NCBI RefSeq assembly: GCF_900021165.1
Contig: NZ_FCOQ01000021.1
Coordinates: forward strand, 2,567-66,566
Direction of reading: 5' to 3'
From: Paenibacillus phocaeensis
Lineage (GTDB): Bacteria; Bacillota; Bacilli; Paenibacillales; Paenibacillaceae
DNA length: 64,000 nt
Part shown: piece after piece, positions 18,738 to 27,347 of the stretch
Numbering within the stretch: the stretch's first letter is position 1
Layout of the letters: each line of letters begins with the position of its first letter
Program-made: the position numbers and the translations under genes
The notes under the pieces: generated by a model
Told to the model about the DNA's origin: nothing
Database searches by the model: none
The model's input: the letters and a program-made list of their open reading frames with translations, nothing else

Positions 18738-19283
18738 ATGAAGAAGTGGAGCGTTCAATTCGGATTAACCGGGCTGCTGGTTGCGGCCTTGGCTTTGGGT
18801 TTGACGATGGTGCAAGGAGGGGGCGGGATCGTCGGGACGGGCACCGCCGAGGCGGCAGCTGCAGCAGCCGGCAGCAAGTCCAAGGCGCTTGCCGCGGTCT
18901 ACTTGCAGATTCAGACGCAAAATGCGTCCCAGGTCGTCGAGCTTGTCAACAAGGAGCGGAAGAATGCAGGGCTGAAGCCGCTGATCATTCATACCAATTT
19001 GACGAAAATGGCCAAGACCAAAGCCATCGATATGTTCAAATCCGGGGATTTCAGCCATACGTCGCCGAAATACGGTTCTCCTTTCGACATGATGGATGCC
19101 TTCAATATTACATATCTTTACGCGGGTGAGAATATCGGCAAAGGTCAGCGCAGCGCCGAAGAAGTGGTCAAGGATTGGATGGACAGCCCTGGCCATAAAG
19201 CCAATATCCTCAATCCCAACTACAAGCTGATCGGGGTTGGGTATTACAATGGGTATTGGGTGCAGGAGTTTATCGGGAAATGA
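18738..19283 (+). CDS. Secreted CAP-domain protein (SCP/YkwD family)
   Basis: A protein of 181 residues with an N-terminal signal sequence (Lys residues, then a hydrophobic core to about residue 38, ending AEAAA). The CAP domain spans about residues 60-181, with VVELVNKERKNAGLKPL, FSHTSPKYGSPFDMM, YAGENIGKGQRSAEEVV, WMDSPGHKANILNP and a final YWVQEFIG. These hold the His and Glu residues that form the CAP cavity. Bacillus relatives such as YkwD are secreted or spore-associated proteins of unclear function. GGGAGGAG precedes the start. It is a single-gene unit between two terminators. Confidence 0.9.
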   Translation: MKKWSVQFGLTGLLVAALALGLTMVQGGGGIVGTGTAEAAAAAAGSKSKALAAVYLQIQTQNASQVVELVNKERKNAGLKPLIIHTNLTKMAKTKAIDMFKSGDFSHTSPKYGSPFDMMDAFNITYLYAGENIGKGQRSAEEVVKDWMDSPGHKANILNPNYKLIGVGYYNGYWVQEFIGK

Positions 19284-19316
19284 GCAGTTTCAGCCGCGAA
19301 CTTTGGGGAGATAGAG

Positions 19317-19355
19317 AGCCTGGCGAATGGGAATGATTCGCCGGGCTTTTTTTTT
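19317..19355 (+). terminator. Terminator of the CAP-domain gene
   Basis: A 12-bp stem (19317-19328 with 19336-19347, one G-U pair) is followed by nine T residues. The repeat array begins immediately after. Confidence 0.92.
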
Positions 19356-19360
19356 AGTTT

Positions 19361-20680
19361 GTGGGAAAACGCGATTCGGCAGGCAATGTTGAGCTCCTAA
19401 CGGAACAGAGAGACGCTATTTGGGTGCGTAGGCAGGATGGGGAACTCTAACGGAACGAGGAGACCTTATTTGCTGTAAGTTGGCTCCAGTAACCTCATTT
19501 GGAGGCGAATAGCGGCACTTGGTTCCGTTAGCGCGGGAAATGACCGGGAAATGTTCGAATAACGGCTCTACGTTCCGTTAGAATCGTGAGGCAGAGTTCC
19601 CTGTGGCGGTGGAGCTGCGCACGCCGATCGAGGTGCGAGTAGATGTTGTTGGAGGGAGGACGGAGGCTGTTGGAGGTGCCAATGGAGGGAGGAGTAGATG
19701 CTGTTGGAGGTGCGAGTAGATGTTGATAAACCCGGCGGTTTGCCGGGCTTTTTGTTGAAGTTAGTGGGAAAACGCGATTCGGCAGGTAATGTTGAGCTCC
19801 TAACGGAACGGAGAGACGCTATTTGGGTGCGTAGGCAGGATTGGGAACTCTAACGGAACGAGGAGACTTTATTTGCTGCAAGTTGGCTCCAGCATCCTCA
19901 TTTTGAGGCGAATAGCGGCATCTGGTTCCGTTAGCGCGGGAAATGACCGGGAAATGTTCAAATAACGGCACTACGTTCCGTTAGAATCGTGAGGCAGAGT
20001 TCCCTGTGGAGGTGGCACTGCGCACGCCGATCGAGGTGCGAGTAGATGTTGATAACCCCGGCGGTTTGCCGGGCTTTTTGTTGAAGTTAGTGGGAAAACG
20101 CGGTTCAGCAGGCAATGTTGAGCTCCTAACGGAACGGAGAGACGCTATTTGGGTGCGTAGGCAGGATTGGGAACTCTAACGGAACGAGGAGACTTTATTT
20201 GCTGCAAGTTGGCTCCAGCATCCTCATTTTGAGGCGAATAGTGGCATCTGGTTCCGTTAGCGCGGGAAATGACCGGGAAATGTTCAAATAACGGCTCTAC
20301 GTTCCGTTAGAATCGTGAGGTAGAGTTCCCTGTGGCGGTGGCACTGCGCACGCCGATCGAGGTGCGAGTAGATGTTGATAACCCCGGCGGTTTGCCGGGC
20401 TTTTTGTTGAAGTTAGTGGGAAAACGCGATTCGGCAGGTAATGTTGAGCTCCTAACGGAACAGAGAGACGCTATTTGGGTGCGTAGGCAGGATGGGGAAT
20501 TCTAACGGAACGAGGATACTTTATTTGCTGCAAGTTGGCTCCAGCATCCTCATTTTGAGGCGAATAGCGGCATCTGGTTCCGTTAGCGCAGGAAATGACC
20601 GGGAAATGATCGAATAACGGCACTACGTTCCGTTAGAATCGTGAGGCAGAGTTCCCTGTGGCGGTGGCACTGCGCACGCC
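19361..20680. repeat. Four-copy tandem array of a ~326-bp noncoding repeat
   Basis: Copies start at GTGGGAAAAC at 19361, 19764, 20090 and 20416, so the period is 403, 326 and 326. The first copy has an extra 77 bp of GGAGG-rich duplication, and the last ends at 20680. Each unit holds four copies of a ~26-base motif built on CTAACGGAAC: two direct, then two inverted as GTTCCGTTAG. In copy 1 these are at 19397, 19447, 19522 and 19572. Outer and inner pairs could fold on each other. Between units sits a small terminator-like hairpin CCCGGC-GGTTT-GCCGGG plus CTTTTTG (19731-19747, 20057-20073, 20383-20399). No reading frame, transposase or CRISPR pattern is seen. Confidence 0.9.
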
Positions 20681-20781
20681 GTTAGTTATTGTTGTGGGGT
20701 CATCAAGAACATCTCCCTGGCGGCTTTCGAAGCGCTTTTTCATAAAATCTTCGCCACAAGCGATAGTCCGAGATAATTTCA

Positions 20782-20807
20782 TGAAACCTCCCGAATTCTG
20801 CAGCGTA
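20782..20807 (+). promoter_or_regulatory. Sigma-W (ECF) promoter of pspA
   Basis: TGAAAC (20782-20787) and CGTA (20804-20807) are separated by exactly 16 bases, matching the Bacillus subtilis sigma-W consensus in full. It lies 44 bases upstream of the pspA start. pspA of B. subtilis belongs to the sigma-W envelope-stress regulon. Confidence 0.75.
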
Positions 20808-20850
20808 AACATAAGCATAATCTGATCATGAAATCGGGAGGAAAAAACAA

Positions 20851-21522
20851 ATGTCCATTTTTAAAAGATTACGCGATTTGACGATGTCCAATATCAACGC
20901 TTTGATCGATAAAGCGGAAGATCCGATCAAATTGACCGACCAATATATCCGGGATATGCAGGAAGATCTTGAAGACGCGGAGAAAGCCGTTGCCGCCCAG
21001 ATCGCGATTGAGAAGAAGTTTAAAGGACTGTACGAAGAACAGGAAGCTTTGGTTGAGCGGCGCACGCAGCAGGCGCATCAAGCAGCACAAGCGCAGAACG
21101 TCGATCTGGCTCGCCGCGCTCTCGAAGAGAAGAAAGCGGCTGAAACGAAGATGGCAGAGTATAAGGCCAGCTACGATCAGAACAAAGCCGCGGCCGACAA
21201 TCTTCGTGCGAAGCTCGAGGAAATGCGCAAACAGCTGACGGAGATGAAAAATAAACGCGAAACGCTCGTCGCTCGCTACAACGCAGCTAAAGCGCAGAAT
21301 GAAATCAACAAGACGATGTCCGGGTTTAACGCCGATTCCGCGTCAAGCGGTCTGAAGCGAATGGAAGAAAAAATGCTGCAAATGGAAGCCCAAGCGGAAG
21401 CCAGCAGTGAGTTGAACTCTAAAGCTCAGTCCCTGGACGACGAGTTCGCAAGCCTGAATAAGGACGCGGCGGTGGAAGCGGAATTGGCCGAGCTGATGAA
21501 GCAATACGAGGATAAAAAATAA
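20851..21522 (+). CDS. pspA: PspA/IM30 family membrane-stress protein
   Basis: A coiled-coil protein of 223 residues matching PspA/IM30 (LiaH, YdjF): N-terminal MSIFKRLRDLTMSNINALIDKAEDP amphipathic and first-helix region, then long Ala/Glu/Lys-rich helices, and the KMSGFNADSA-like linker seen here as TMSGFNADSASSGL. It would assemble into rings or rods on the inner face of stressed membranes. The ribosome binding site GGGAGG is nine bases upstream. The sigma-W promoter at 20782-20807 and the DUF4178 gene 33 bases downstream support a membrane-stress operon. Confidence 0.93.
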   Translation: MSIFKRLRDLTMSNINALIDKAEDPIKLTDQYIRDMQEDLEDAEKAVAAQIAIEKKFKGLYEEQEALVERRTQQAHQAAQAQNVDLARRALEEKKAAETKMAEYKASYDQNKAAADNLRAKLEEMRKQLTEMKNKRETLVARYNAAKAQNEINKTMSGFNADSASSGLKRMEEKMLQMEAQAEASSELNSKAQSLDDEFASLNKDAAVEAELAELMKQYEDKK

Positions 21523-21555
21523 GCGAATCGATCCTAAAGTGAGGCTTGACCTAAC

Positions 21556-22062
21556 ATGAGCGTATGGAAAAGAATCGGCAACCTGTTTGCTAAGCCGGAA
21601 CCGCCGATAGCAGAGAAAAGTATGCTTGCGCTCGCTCCCGGCGACATCTGCGAAGTCTCGCTCGTTACCTACGAGGTAACCGGCCGGGTCGGCAATCGCG
21701 GTCGCAACGCGGTCGTGCTGACGCTGCAGGACGGCAGCCATATTCGTTATCTGCTGGTCGAGGAACGCGAGACGCTGCAATATCAGCTGTATCAACCCAT
21801 TGACGGTCGGCTAAACGATCCAACCGAGGTGCCGTCGCAAATGGAGCTTGACGGAACCTTGTATTACTTGGAGGAAGAGTACGGCGGTTACGTATCGGTT
21901 GTTGGCAAAACCCCGTTTCTTCAAGGCGGGGAGCAGCATGTGTGGCAGTACCAGTCGGATGACGGCAAGCTGCTGCGCATCGAGTGGCAAAATGGGCGGT
22001 TTATGTTGTACGAAGGCGCAAAGGTGATTCCGGCCGACGTTAAGGTCATTCGTGCCAGCTAA
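21556..22062 (+). CDS. DUF4178 protein, pspA operon partner
   Basis: A cytosolic protein of 168 residues with no membrane segment. It resembles DUF4178 proteins, a beta-rich fold of unknown function often found beside PspA or near membrane-stress genes. Segments such as LAPGDICEVSLVTYEVTGRVG and LDGTLYYLEEEYGGYVSV suggest two beta-barrel-like halves. GTGAGG lies eleven bases upstream of the start, a rather long spacing. It follows pspA by 33 bases and precedes a terminator, so it is probably co-expressed from the sigma-W promoter. Assignment to the family is from recall of motifs. Confidence 0.7.
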   Translation: MSVWKRIGNLFAKPEPPIAEKSMLALAPGDICEVSLVTYEVTGRVGNRGRNAVVLTLQDGSHIRYLLVEERETLQYQLYQPIDGRLNDPTEVPSQMELDGTLYYLEEEYGGYVSVVGKTPFLQGGEQHVWQYQSDDGKLLRIEWQNGRFMLYEGAKVIPADVKVIRAS

Positions 22063-22094
22063 AGAGGTGCGGAGGATGGAGACTTCTGGCGAGA

Positions 22095-22138
22095 AGCGCG
22101 AGAAGCAGGGCATATGCCTTGATTCCCGCGCTTTTTTT
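22095..22138 (+). terminator. Terminator of the pspA operon
   Basis: AGCGCG (22095-22100) pairs with CGCGCT (22127-22132) around an inner imperfect hairpin, followed by TTTTTTT. Confidence 0.75.
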
Positions 22139-22152
22139 CACCACAAGCGGAC

Positions 22153-22198
22153 AAAAAAATAACATCCCCCAAACTGCCGATGCAGTGGAGGATGCTAT
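22153..22198 (-). terminator. Terminator downstream of tRNA-Lys
   Basis: Read on the minus strand, CATCC/GGATG and ACTGC/GCAGT stems are followed by TTATTTTTTT. Confidence 0.7.
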
Positions 22199-22201
22199 AA
22201 A

Positions 22202-22274
22202 TGGGTTATGCAGGGGTCGAACCTGCGACCTGCCGATTAAGAGTCGGCTGCTCTACCAGCTAAGCTAATAACCC
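22202..22274 (-). tRNA. tRNA-Lys (anticodon CTT)
   Basis: A full cloverleaf of 73 bases is readable on the minus strand. The acceptor stem is GGGTTAT with ATAACCC, the D-arm contains AGCTGGTA, the anticodon stem GCCGA/TCGGC carries loop CTCTTAA (anticodon CTT), and the T-arm is GCAGG-TTCGACC-CCTGC. The 3' CCA is not encoded. A TATAAT box lies on the minus strand at 22310-22305. The tRNA stands alone between pspA and the SGNH hydrolase; tRNA genes are common integration sites, but no integrase or duplicated tRNA end is seen here. Confidence 0.95.
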
Positions 22275-22454
22275 GTAATGTGAAGTTTTTCGAGAACATG
22301 GATTATTATAACTCCGCTAGTTACAAAAAGCTAGTCCTTTTTTCGTGAAAATTTGCATCTCTTCACAAGAAGTTTTATGTTATTTACATAAGTTGGAGAG
22401 TTTAGTTAAGTGAGCGCATGTGAAGGGACTCAGACGGAACAGGGGGAAGTTGGC

Positions 22455-23264
22455 ATGAACAGGACGTCCCGAATCTGGCGATGGGTGGGAATCGCGTCCG
22501 CTGTATCGACCTTGCTTCTGCTTGCCGGCTTCGTTTATGCGGTGTCGGATATTATCGAACCCTCAGCCGAAGCGGGTAAACTGGCGGCTAATCCGGCGCG
22601 ATCGGAACCAGCCGCACAAGCTGGAGCATGGGATGTAACCGCCATCGGGGATTCTTTGGCCAAAGGGACCGGGGATGATACCGGAAGCGGATTTGCCCGC
22701 CGGACGGTGGATTTATTGAACAAGGAAGGCCAAGGCGCAACCTCTAAGCTGGTGAACAACCTTGGCATTAACGGGTTAACGACCGAGGAACTGATGCCGA
22801 TGTTGGACGATCCGGGCGTAAAATATGCCTTGCAGCAAGCGGGGATTATCCTGCTGTCTATTGGAGGCAATGATCTGTTTAACGGCACGGAAGCATTGAC
22901 CGCAGGGGAGCAGGTCCCGGCCCAAGCGGAGATCGATGCAGCGATTGACGAGAGCTCGGCGAATTTTGAGAAAGTCGTTGCGCAAATCAAGAAAATCAAT
23001 GTGCAGGCGCTGCTCGTATACGTCGGTTTATATAATCCGTTCAGCGATCTGGAAGGCATGCGGGAAATCGGGAACGATGCGGTGGCGCGATGGAACGCGA
23101 TGGCGATGAGTACGCTCGGGAAATATGAGGGGACTTTGGTGGTTCCGACATATGACCTCTTCACGCAAAACTCGCCTCGTTATTTGTCGAGCGACCATTT
23201 TCACCCGAATGGTGACGGTTATCAGGCTATTGCTGAACGGATGGTCCAGGGGATCGCGCGATAG
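22455..23264 (+). CDS. SGNH/GDSL-type lipase or esterase, membrane-anchored
   Basis: A hydrolase of about 269 residues with an N-terminal signal anchor (residues 9-32) and an extracellular SGNH domain. Block I is AIGDSLAKGTG with nucleophile Ser67, block III is SIGGNDLF with Asn139, and block V is SSDHFHPNGDG with the catalytic Asp/His. It resembles YpmR-type Bacillus lipases; the substrate (acyl ester, possibly a cell-wall ester) is unknown. ATG 22455 is preferred since AGGGGGAAG lies upstream; the frame could start at 22410. An ABC exporter pair follows 42 bases downstream. Confidence 0.88.
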   Translation: MNRTSRIWRWVGIASAVSTLLLLAGFVYAVSDIIEPSAEAGKLAANPARSEPAAQAGAWDVTAIGDSLAKGTGDDTGSGFARRTVDLLNKEGQGATSKLVNNLGINGLTTEELMPMLDDPGVKYALQQAGIILLSIGGNDLFNGTEALTAGEQVPAQAEIDAAIDESSANFEKVVAQIKKINVQALLVYVGLYNPFSDLEGMREIGNDAVARWNAMAMSTLGKYEGTLVVPTYDLFTQNSPRYLSSDHFHPNGDGYQAIAERMVQGIAR

Positions 23265-23306
23265 TCACGGCCTTTGATTTGAAAATGAAAGGAAGGAGTG
23301 GGCGGC

Positions 23307-24293
23307 ATGGGAACACGGCAGCCGATGATAGCCGAGCCGCGGCAACCGGTGTTAAAGGTACAGGGGCTCAAGAAGAAAATCGGCCGGAAATGGATCGTGC
23401 ACGAAGTGAATTTCGAAGTGTATGCCGGGGAGATTTTCGGATTCCTCGGCCCTAACGGGGCCGGGAAAACGACAACGATCCGCATGCTCGTTGATCTGAT
23501 TCGACCGACGGAAGGTCAAGTGGACATTTGCGGATATGACGTGCAGCGGGAACCCGAGCTGGCGCTACGCTGCGTGGGATCCATCGTGGAGAATCCGGAG
23601 GTCTACACCTATTTGACCGGGTGGGAGAATCTGGAGCATTTCGCCCGCATGATTCCGGGCATCGATAAGAAGCGGATCGAGGAAGTTGTTCAAATGGTCG
23701 GCCTGACGAGCCGGATTGACGACAAAGTGAAAACCTATTCGCTGGGCATGCGGCAACGGTTGGGGATTGCTCAAGCGCTGTTGGGACGGCCTAAGCTGCT
23801 TATTCTTGATGAACCCACCAACGGCCTTGATCCTAAGGGGATCAAAGAGATGCGCGGGTTTATACGCCGGTTGGCGGAGGAAGGCATGGCCGTATTCGTG
23901 TCGAGCCATCTGCTAAGCGAAATTCAGCTATTGTGTGATCGGGTGGCCATCATCGGGCGCGGGCGAGTTCTGGCGGTCGGCAAGGTCGACGAGTTGATTC
24001 AAGCCAATAAGAATTATGTGATATGGGAGCTGGAGCCCAGGGAACCGGGGGAGCGGCTGCTGCGTTCGACGGCTGGAGTCCGCGTGGTGGACGATGCTGC
24101 AAACGTCCTGGACGACACGATCATGGCGGGGATCCGCAGACAGGCGATCGTAACTGAAATGCAGCCGGAAGTCATCCCCGCTCTCGTGCTTCGGCTAGTA
24201 CAGTCGGGGGTTCAGGTAGAGGCCGTTCAGAAAGTGAATCCGACGCTCGAGCAGCTGTTCCTGGAGATGACAGAAGGTGAAAGCATTGAATAA
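23307..24293 (+). CDS. ABC transporter ATPase (BcrA/CcmA type)
   Basis: ATPase of about 328 residues with Walker A GPNGAGKTTTIRML, Q-loop region SIVENPEVYTYLTGWENLEH, signature YSLGMRQRLGIAQALL and Walker B KLLILDEPTNGLDP, plus a C-terminal extension typical of the BcrA/ABC-2 group. GGAAGGAG at 23291-23298 is eight bases from ATG 23307; the GTG at 23298 is less likely. The permease gene overlaps its 3' end. The pair would form an ABC-2 exporter of unknown substrate; some relatives give resistance to bacitracin or lantibiotics. Confidence 0.93.
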   Translation: MGTRQPMIAEPRQPVLKVQGLKKKIGRKWIVHEVNFEVYAGEIFGFLGPNGAGKTTTIRMLVDLIRPTEGQVDICGYDVQREPELALRCVGSIVENPEVYTYLTGWENLEHFARMIPGIDKKRIEEVVQMVGLTSRIDDKVKTYSLGMRQRLGIAQALLGRPKLLILDEPTNGLDPKGIKEMRGFIRRLAEEGMAVFVSSHLLSEIQLLCDRVAIIGRGRVLAVGKVDELIQANKNYVIWELEPREPGERLLRSTAGVRVVDDAANVLDDTIMAGIRRQAIVTEMQPEVIPALVLRLVQSGVQVEAVQKVNPTLEQLFLEMTEGESIE

Positions 24294-25275
24294 CATTTTT
24301 CCTTTAGTAAAAAATGAAACGATCAAGATGATCAAAAAGAAACGCTTTTACGTCATCTTGCTGGTTCTGATCGTGCTGGTTCCGATGTTTGCTTACGCGC
24401 AGTTGCGGCAAGCTGAAGACAAACGGGAGAAATTCGGGACCGACTGGCGCCGGGAGGTGCAGCAAGCGATCACCGACAACCAGAATTCGCTCGGCAGCGA
24501 CCGCGTGCCGGAGGAATGGAAGAAATACCGCAAAATCTATATTCAGCAGATGAAATATTATTTGGAGCATGACGTGAACCCCAGGGAGCCGGGCGGCGTG
24601 TCCTTTACCCGAGAGTTCCTGGATAACGCGGCTACGCTGTTCATTCCCCTGTTAATTATGGGCGTGGGTTCGGATATCGTGTCTTCAGAGCGAACGAGCG
24701 GGACGGTGAAGATGCTGTTGACACGGCCGGTCCGGCGGTGGAAAATTCTGCTAAGCAAGCTGTTGACCTTGCTGATGTTCGTGTCCTTGATCATCCTATC
24801 AACCTGTTTGATCTGCTATTTCATCTCGGGGTTGTTTTTCGGCTACCGCGGATGGAATTTGCCGGTGTTTACCGGGTTTCAGCTGCAAGGCGCCGAGGTG
24901 GACATCTCGGGAGTACATGCGGTTCCGCAATGGCTGTACATCTTCATGCAGGCCGGTTTGATCTGGTTTGTCAGCGTAGTGGTCGCGGCTTTGGCGTTCA
25001 TGGTGTCCGTGCTCGTACGGAGCACGTCGGCGAGCATCGTAATCATGATGGCGGCGCTGATCGCCGGCAATATTTTAACGAATATGGCTTCCTCCTGGAC
25101 GAGCGCCAAATACCTGTTTATGGTGAATCTCGGTCTGACGAATTATTTGGCAGGTACGCCGGCGCCGATCGAGGGGATGTCGCTGGGCTTTTCGCTGCTT
25201 GTTCTGGCGGTTTGGGGAGCCTGCGCGTTAATCGTTTCATTCCTTGTCTTTACGAAACAAGATATTTTGAATTAA
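24277..25275 (+). CDS. ABC-2 type exporter permease
   Basis: Permease of 332 residues. One helix lies near the N-terminus (FYVILLVLIVLVPMFAYA), followed by a large extracytoplasmic loop and five further helices, the topology of ABC-2 permeases paired with BcrA-like ATPases. SSERTSGTVKMLLTRPVRRW is the conserved cytoplasmic coupling segment. GTG 24277 and TTG 24286 are both possible starts; the latter has AAGGTG six bases upstream. Either overlaps the ATPase gene, indicating coupling. The last codons overlap a candidate promoter of parE. Substrate unknown. Confidence 0.9.
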   Translation: MKALNNIFPLVKNETIKMIKKKRFYVILLVLIVLVPMFAYAQLRQAEDKREKFGTDWRREVQQAITDNQNSLGSDRVPEEWKKYRKIYIQQMKYYLEHDVNPREPGGVSFTREFLDNAATLFIPLLIMGVGSDIVSSERTSGTVKMLLTRPVRRWKILLSKLLTLLMFVSLIILSTCLICYFISGLFFGYRGWNLPVFTGFQLQGAEVDISGVHAVPQWLYIFMQAGLIWFVSVVVAALAFMVSVLVRSTSASIVIMMAALIAGNILTNMASSWTSAKYLFMVNLGLTNYLAGTPAPIEGMSLGFSLLVLAVWGACALIVSFLVFTKQDILN

Positions 25276-25278
25276 AAT
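25249..25278 (+). promoter_or_regulatory. Candidate parE promoter
   Basis: TTTACG and TAAAAT are separated by 18 bases, 70 bases before the parE start and overlapping the stop codon of the upstream permease gene. Confidence 0.35.
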
Positions 25279-25348
25279 GGACGAAGGCAACAAAACATCT
25301 GTTCGACTACATACAGAGGTTACTAAAAGAATTAAAGGGGGAGCATGA

Positions 25349-27334
25349 ATGGCCGAACAAATCGATTTGTTCGAGGACGTACCCGGCACCAGTTCCGGAA
25401 GCGCGTCTTCGGGATACGACGCGGACGACATTCAAGTGCTCGAAGGGCTTGTCGCGGTACGCAAACGGCCAGGGATGTATATTGGCAGTACGAGCTCGTC
25501 GGGACTTCATCATCTGGTATGGGAGATCGTCGATAATGCCGTCGACGAGCATCTGGCAAAGTACTGCTCCAAAATCGACATCACGCTGAATAAGGACGGA
25601 TCGGTCACCGTGATCGACAATGGCCGGGGGATTCCGACCGGCATGCACAAAACCGGTGTTCCAACGCCGCAGGTAGTCTATACGATCCTGCACGCCGGCG
25701 GCAAGTTCGGGGGGGCAGGGTACAAGAAATCCGGCGGTCTGCATGGCGTCGGGGCTTCGGTCACCAACGCCTTGTCGGAATGGCTGGAGGTACACATTTA
25801 CCGGGACGGGAAAATCCACCGAATGCGCTTCGAATATTGGGTTGACGATCAAGGCATCGAACATGTCGGCGAGCCGGTCACAGGGCTGGAGATTCTCGGC
25901 AACACGAACAAGACCGGCACGAAGGTGACGTTCAAACCGGATATTCGCGTATTCACCGGCGGCATCGGATTAAACTACGATACACTCGCGGAACGTTTAC
26001 AGGAGATCGCTTTTCTGAATTCGGGCCTGAAAGTGACCTTGAAGGACGAGCGGTCCGACCGTTTCGACGAGTTTTTTTACGAGGGCGGAGCCAGCCAGTT
26101 CGTTCAGTTCCTCAATGACGGGAAGGACGTGCTGCATGACGTCGTCCATTTCTATGCGGAGCGGGAGGATATCGAGGTGGAAGTTGCGCTGCAGTACAAT
26201 GCAGGGTATACCGAAACGCTGGTCTCTTTCGTCAATTCCATCCCGACTCGGGGCGGGGGGACGCATGAAACCGGCTTCAAGACAGCCTATACCCGGGTGA
26301 TGAACGAATATGCCCGCAAGAACGGCATGCTGAAGGAGAAGGAGAAGAACCTCGAAGGCAACGATTTGCGCGAGGGGATGATGGCCGTCATCAGCGTCAA
26401 GATGTCCGAGGTCGAGTTCGTTGGTCAGACGAAGGACCAGCTCGGCAGCGCATCCGCGCGCAGCGCCGTGGAATCGGTCGTCGGCGAGAAGATGGCGGTG
26501 TTCCTGGAAGAGAACCCGCAGGTTGCTCAGACGCTGATCAAGAAGGCGGTACAAGCCTCCAAAGCGCGTGAAGCGGCGCGCAAAGCCCGCGACGAGATGC
26601 GTTCGGGCAAGAAGCGAAGCGAAAGCTCGAACCTGGGCGGCAAGCTGACGCCGGCGCAGTCGAAGGATTTTTCGCGCACCGAGCTGTTTATCGTGGAAGG
26701 CGACTCCGCCGGAGGTTCGGCGAAGCAGGGGCGCGATTCGAAGATTCAGGCGATCTTGCCGCTGAAAGGCAAGCCGATGAATCCGGAGAAGGCGAAGCTC
26801 GCCGATATCCTCAAGAACGATGAGTACCGGGCCATCATTTCGGCGATTGGCGCCGGAATCGGGCCGGAATTCGCCGTGGAGGACAGCAATTTTTCCAAAA
26901 TCATCATTATGACGGACGCGGATACGGACGGTGCCCATATTCAGGTGCTGCTGTTGACATTCTTTTACCGCTATATGAAGCCTTTGATTGACGCGGGACG
27001 GGTCTATATTGCACAGCCGCCTTTGTATAAAATCACCCGCCGTTCCGGCAAGCTGGAGACCGTAAGATATGCCTGGAGCGACGAGCAGCTGCAGAACTAT
27101 TTGAAGGAATTCGGCAAAAATTTCGAGCTGCAGCGTTACAAGGGCCTCGGGGAAATGAACCCCGAGCAGCTGTGGGAAACGACGATGAATCCGGAGACGC
27201 GGACCATGCTGCAGGTGCAGATCGAAGATGCCGCCAAAGCGGAGCGCCGCGTGTCTACGCTGATGGGGGACAAGGTCGATCCGCGCAAGCGCTGGATCGT
27301 GGAGAACGTGGATTTCACGGAGTTTGAGGAATAG
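25349..27334 (+). CDS. parE: DNA topoisomerase IV subunit B (ParE)
   Basis: The ATPase subunit of topoisomerase IV, which unlinks daughter chromosomes. Length is 661 residues, close to the 655 of Bacillus subtilis ParE. The N-terminal GHKL ATPase shows [35 protein letters not shown] and [18 protein letters not shown]. The C-terminal TOPRIM part shows [14 protein letters not shown], the metal-binding [11 protein letters not shown] and KPLY-like PLYKI, ending with [24 protein letters not shown] precedes the ATG. parC follows 13 bases later. ParE rather than GyrB is chosen from the short length and the parC partner. Confidence 0.95.
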   Translation: MAEQIDLFEDVPGTSSGSASSGYDADDIQVLEGLVAVRKRPGMYIGSTSSSGLHHLVWEIVDNAVDEHLAKYCSKIDITLNKDGSVTVIDNGRGIPTGMHKTGVPTPQVVYTILHAGGKFGGAGYKKSGGLHGVGASVTNALSEWLEVHIYRDGKIHRMRFEYWVDDQGIEHVGEPVTGLEILGNTNKTGTKVTFKPDIRVFTGGIGLNYDTLAERLQEIAFLNSGLKVTLKDERSDRFDEFFYEGGASQFVQFLNDGKDVLHDVVHFYAEREDIEVEVALQYNAGYTETLVSFVNSIPTRGGGTHETGFKTAYTRVMNEYARKNGMLKEKEKNLEGNDLREGMMAVISVKMSEVEFVGQTKDQLGSASARSAVESVVGEKMAVFLEENPQVAQTLIKKAVQASKAREAARKARDEMRSGKKRSESSNLGGKLTPAQSKDFSRTELFIVEGDSAGGSAKQGRDSKIQAILPLKGKPMNPEKAKLADILKNDEYRAIISAIGAGIGPEFAVEDSNFSKIIIMTDADTDGAHIQVLLLTFFYRYMKPLIDAGRVYIAQPPLYKITRRSGKLETVRYAWSDEQLQNYLKEFGKNFELQRYKGLGEMNPEQLWETTMNPETRTMLQVQIEDAAKAERRVSTLMGDKVDPRKRWIVENVDFTEFEE

Positions 27335-27347
27335 AAGGTGAATTGAT

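Noticed and set aside
19361..20680. Possible CRISPR array because of regular repeats.
   Set aside because: Units are 326 bp with internal inverted motifs, not short direct repeats with unique spacers, and no cas genes are nearby.
20787..20841. CCTCCCGA (20787-20794) can pair with the pspA ribosome binding site TCGGGAGG (20834-20841), suggesting translational control.
   Set aside because: The left arm overlaps the sigma-W -35 and spacer, upstream of the expected transcript start, so it would not be in the mRNA.
22202..22274. tRNA-Lys as an attachment site for a genomic island.
   Set aside because: No integrase, no duplicated tRNA 3' end and ordinary housekeeping genes on both sides.
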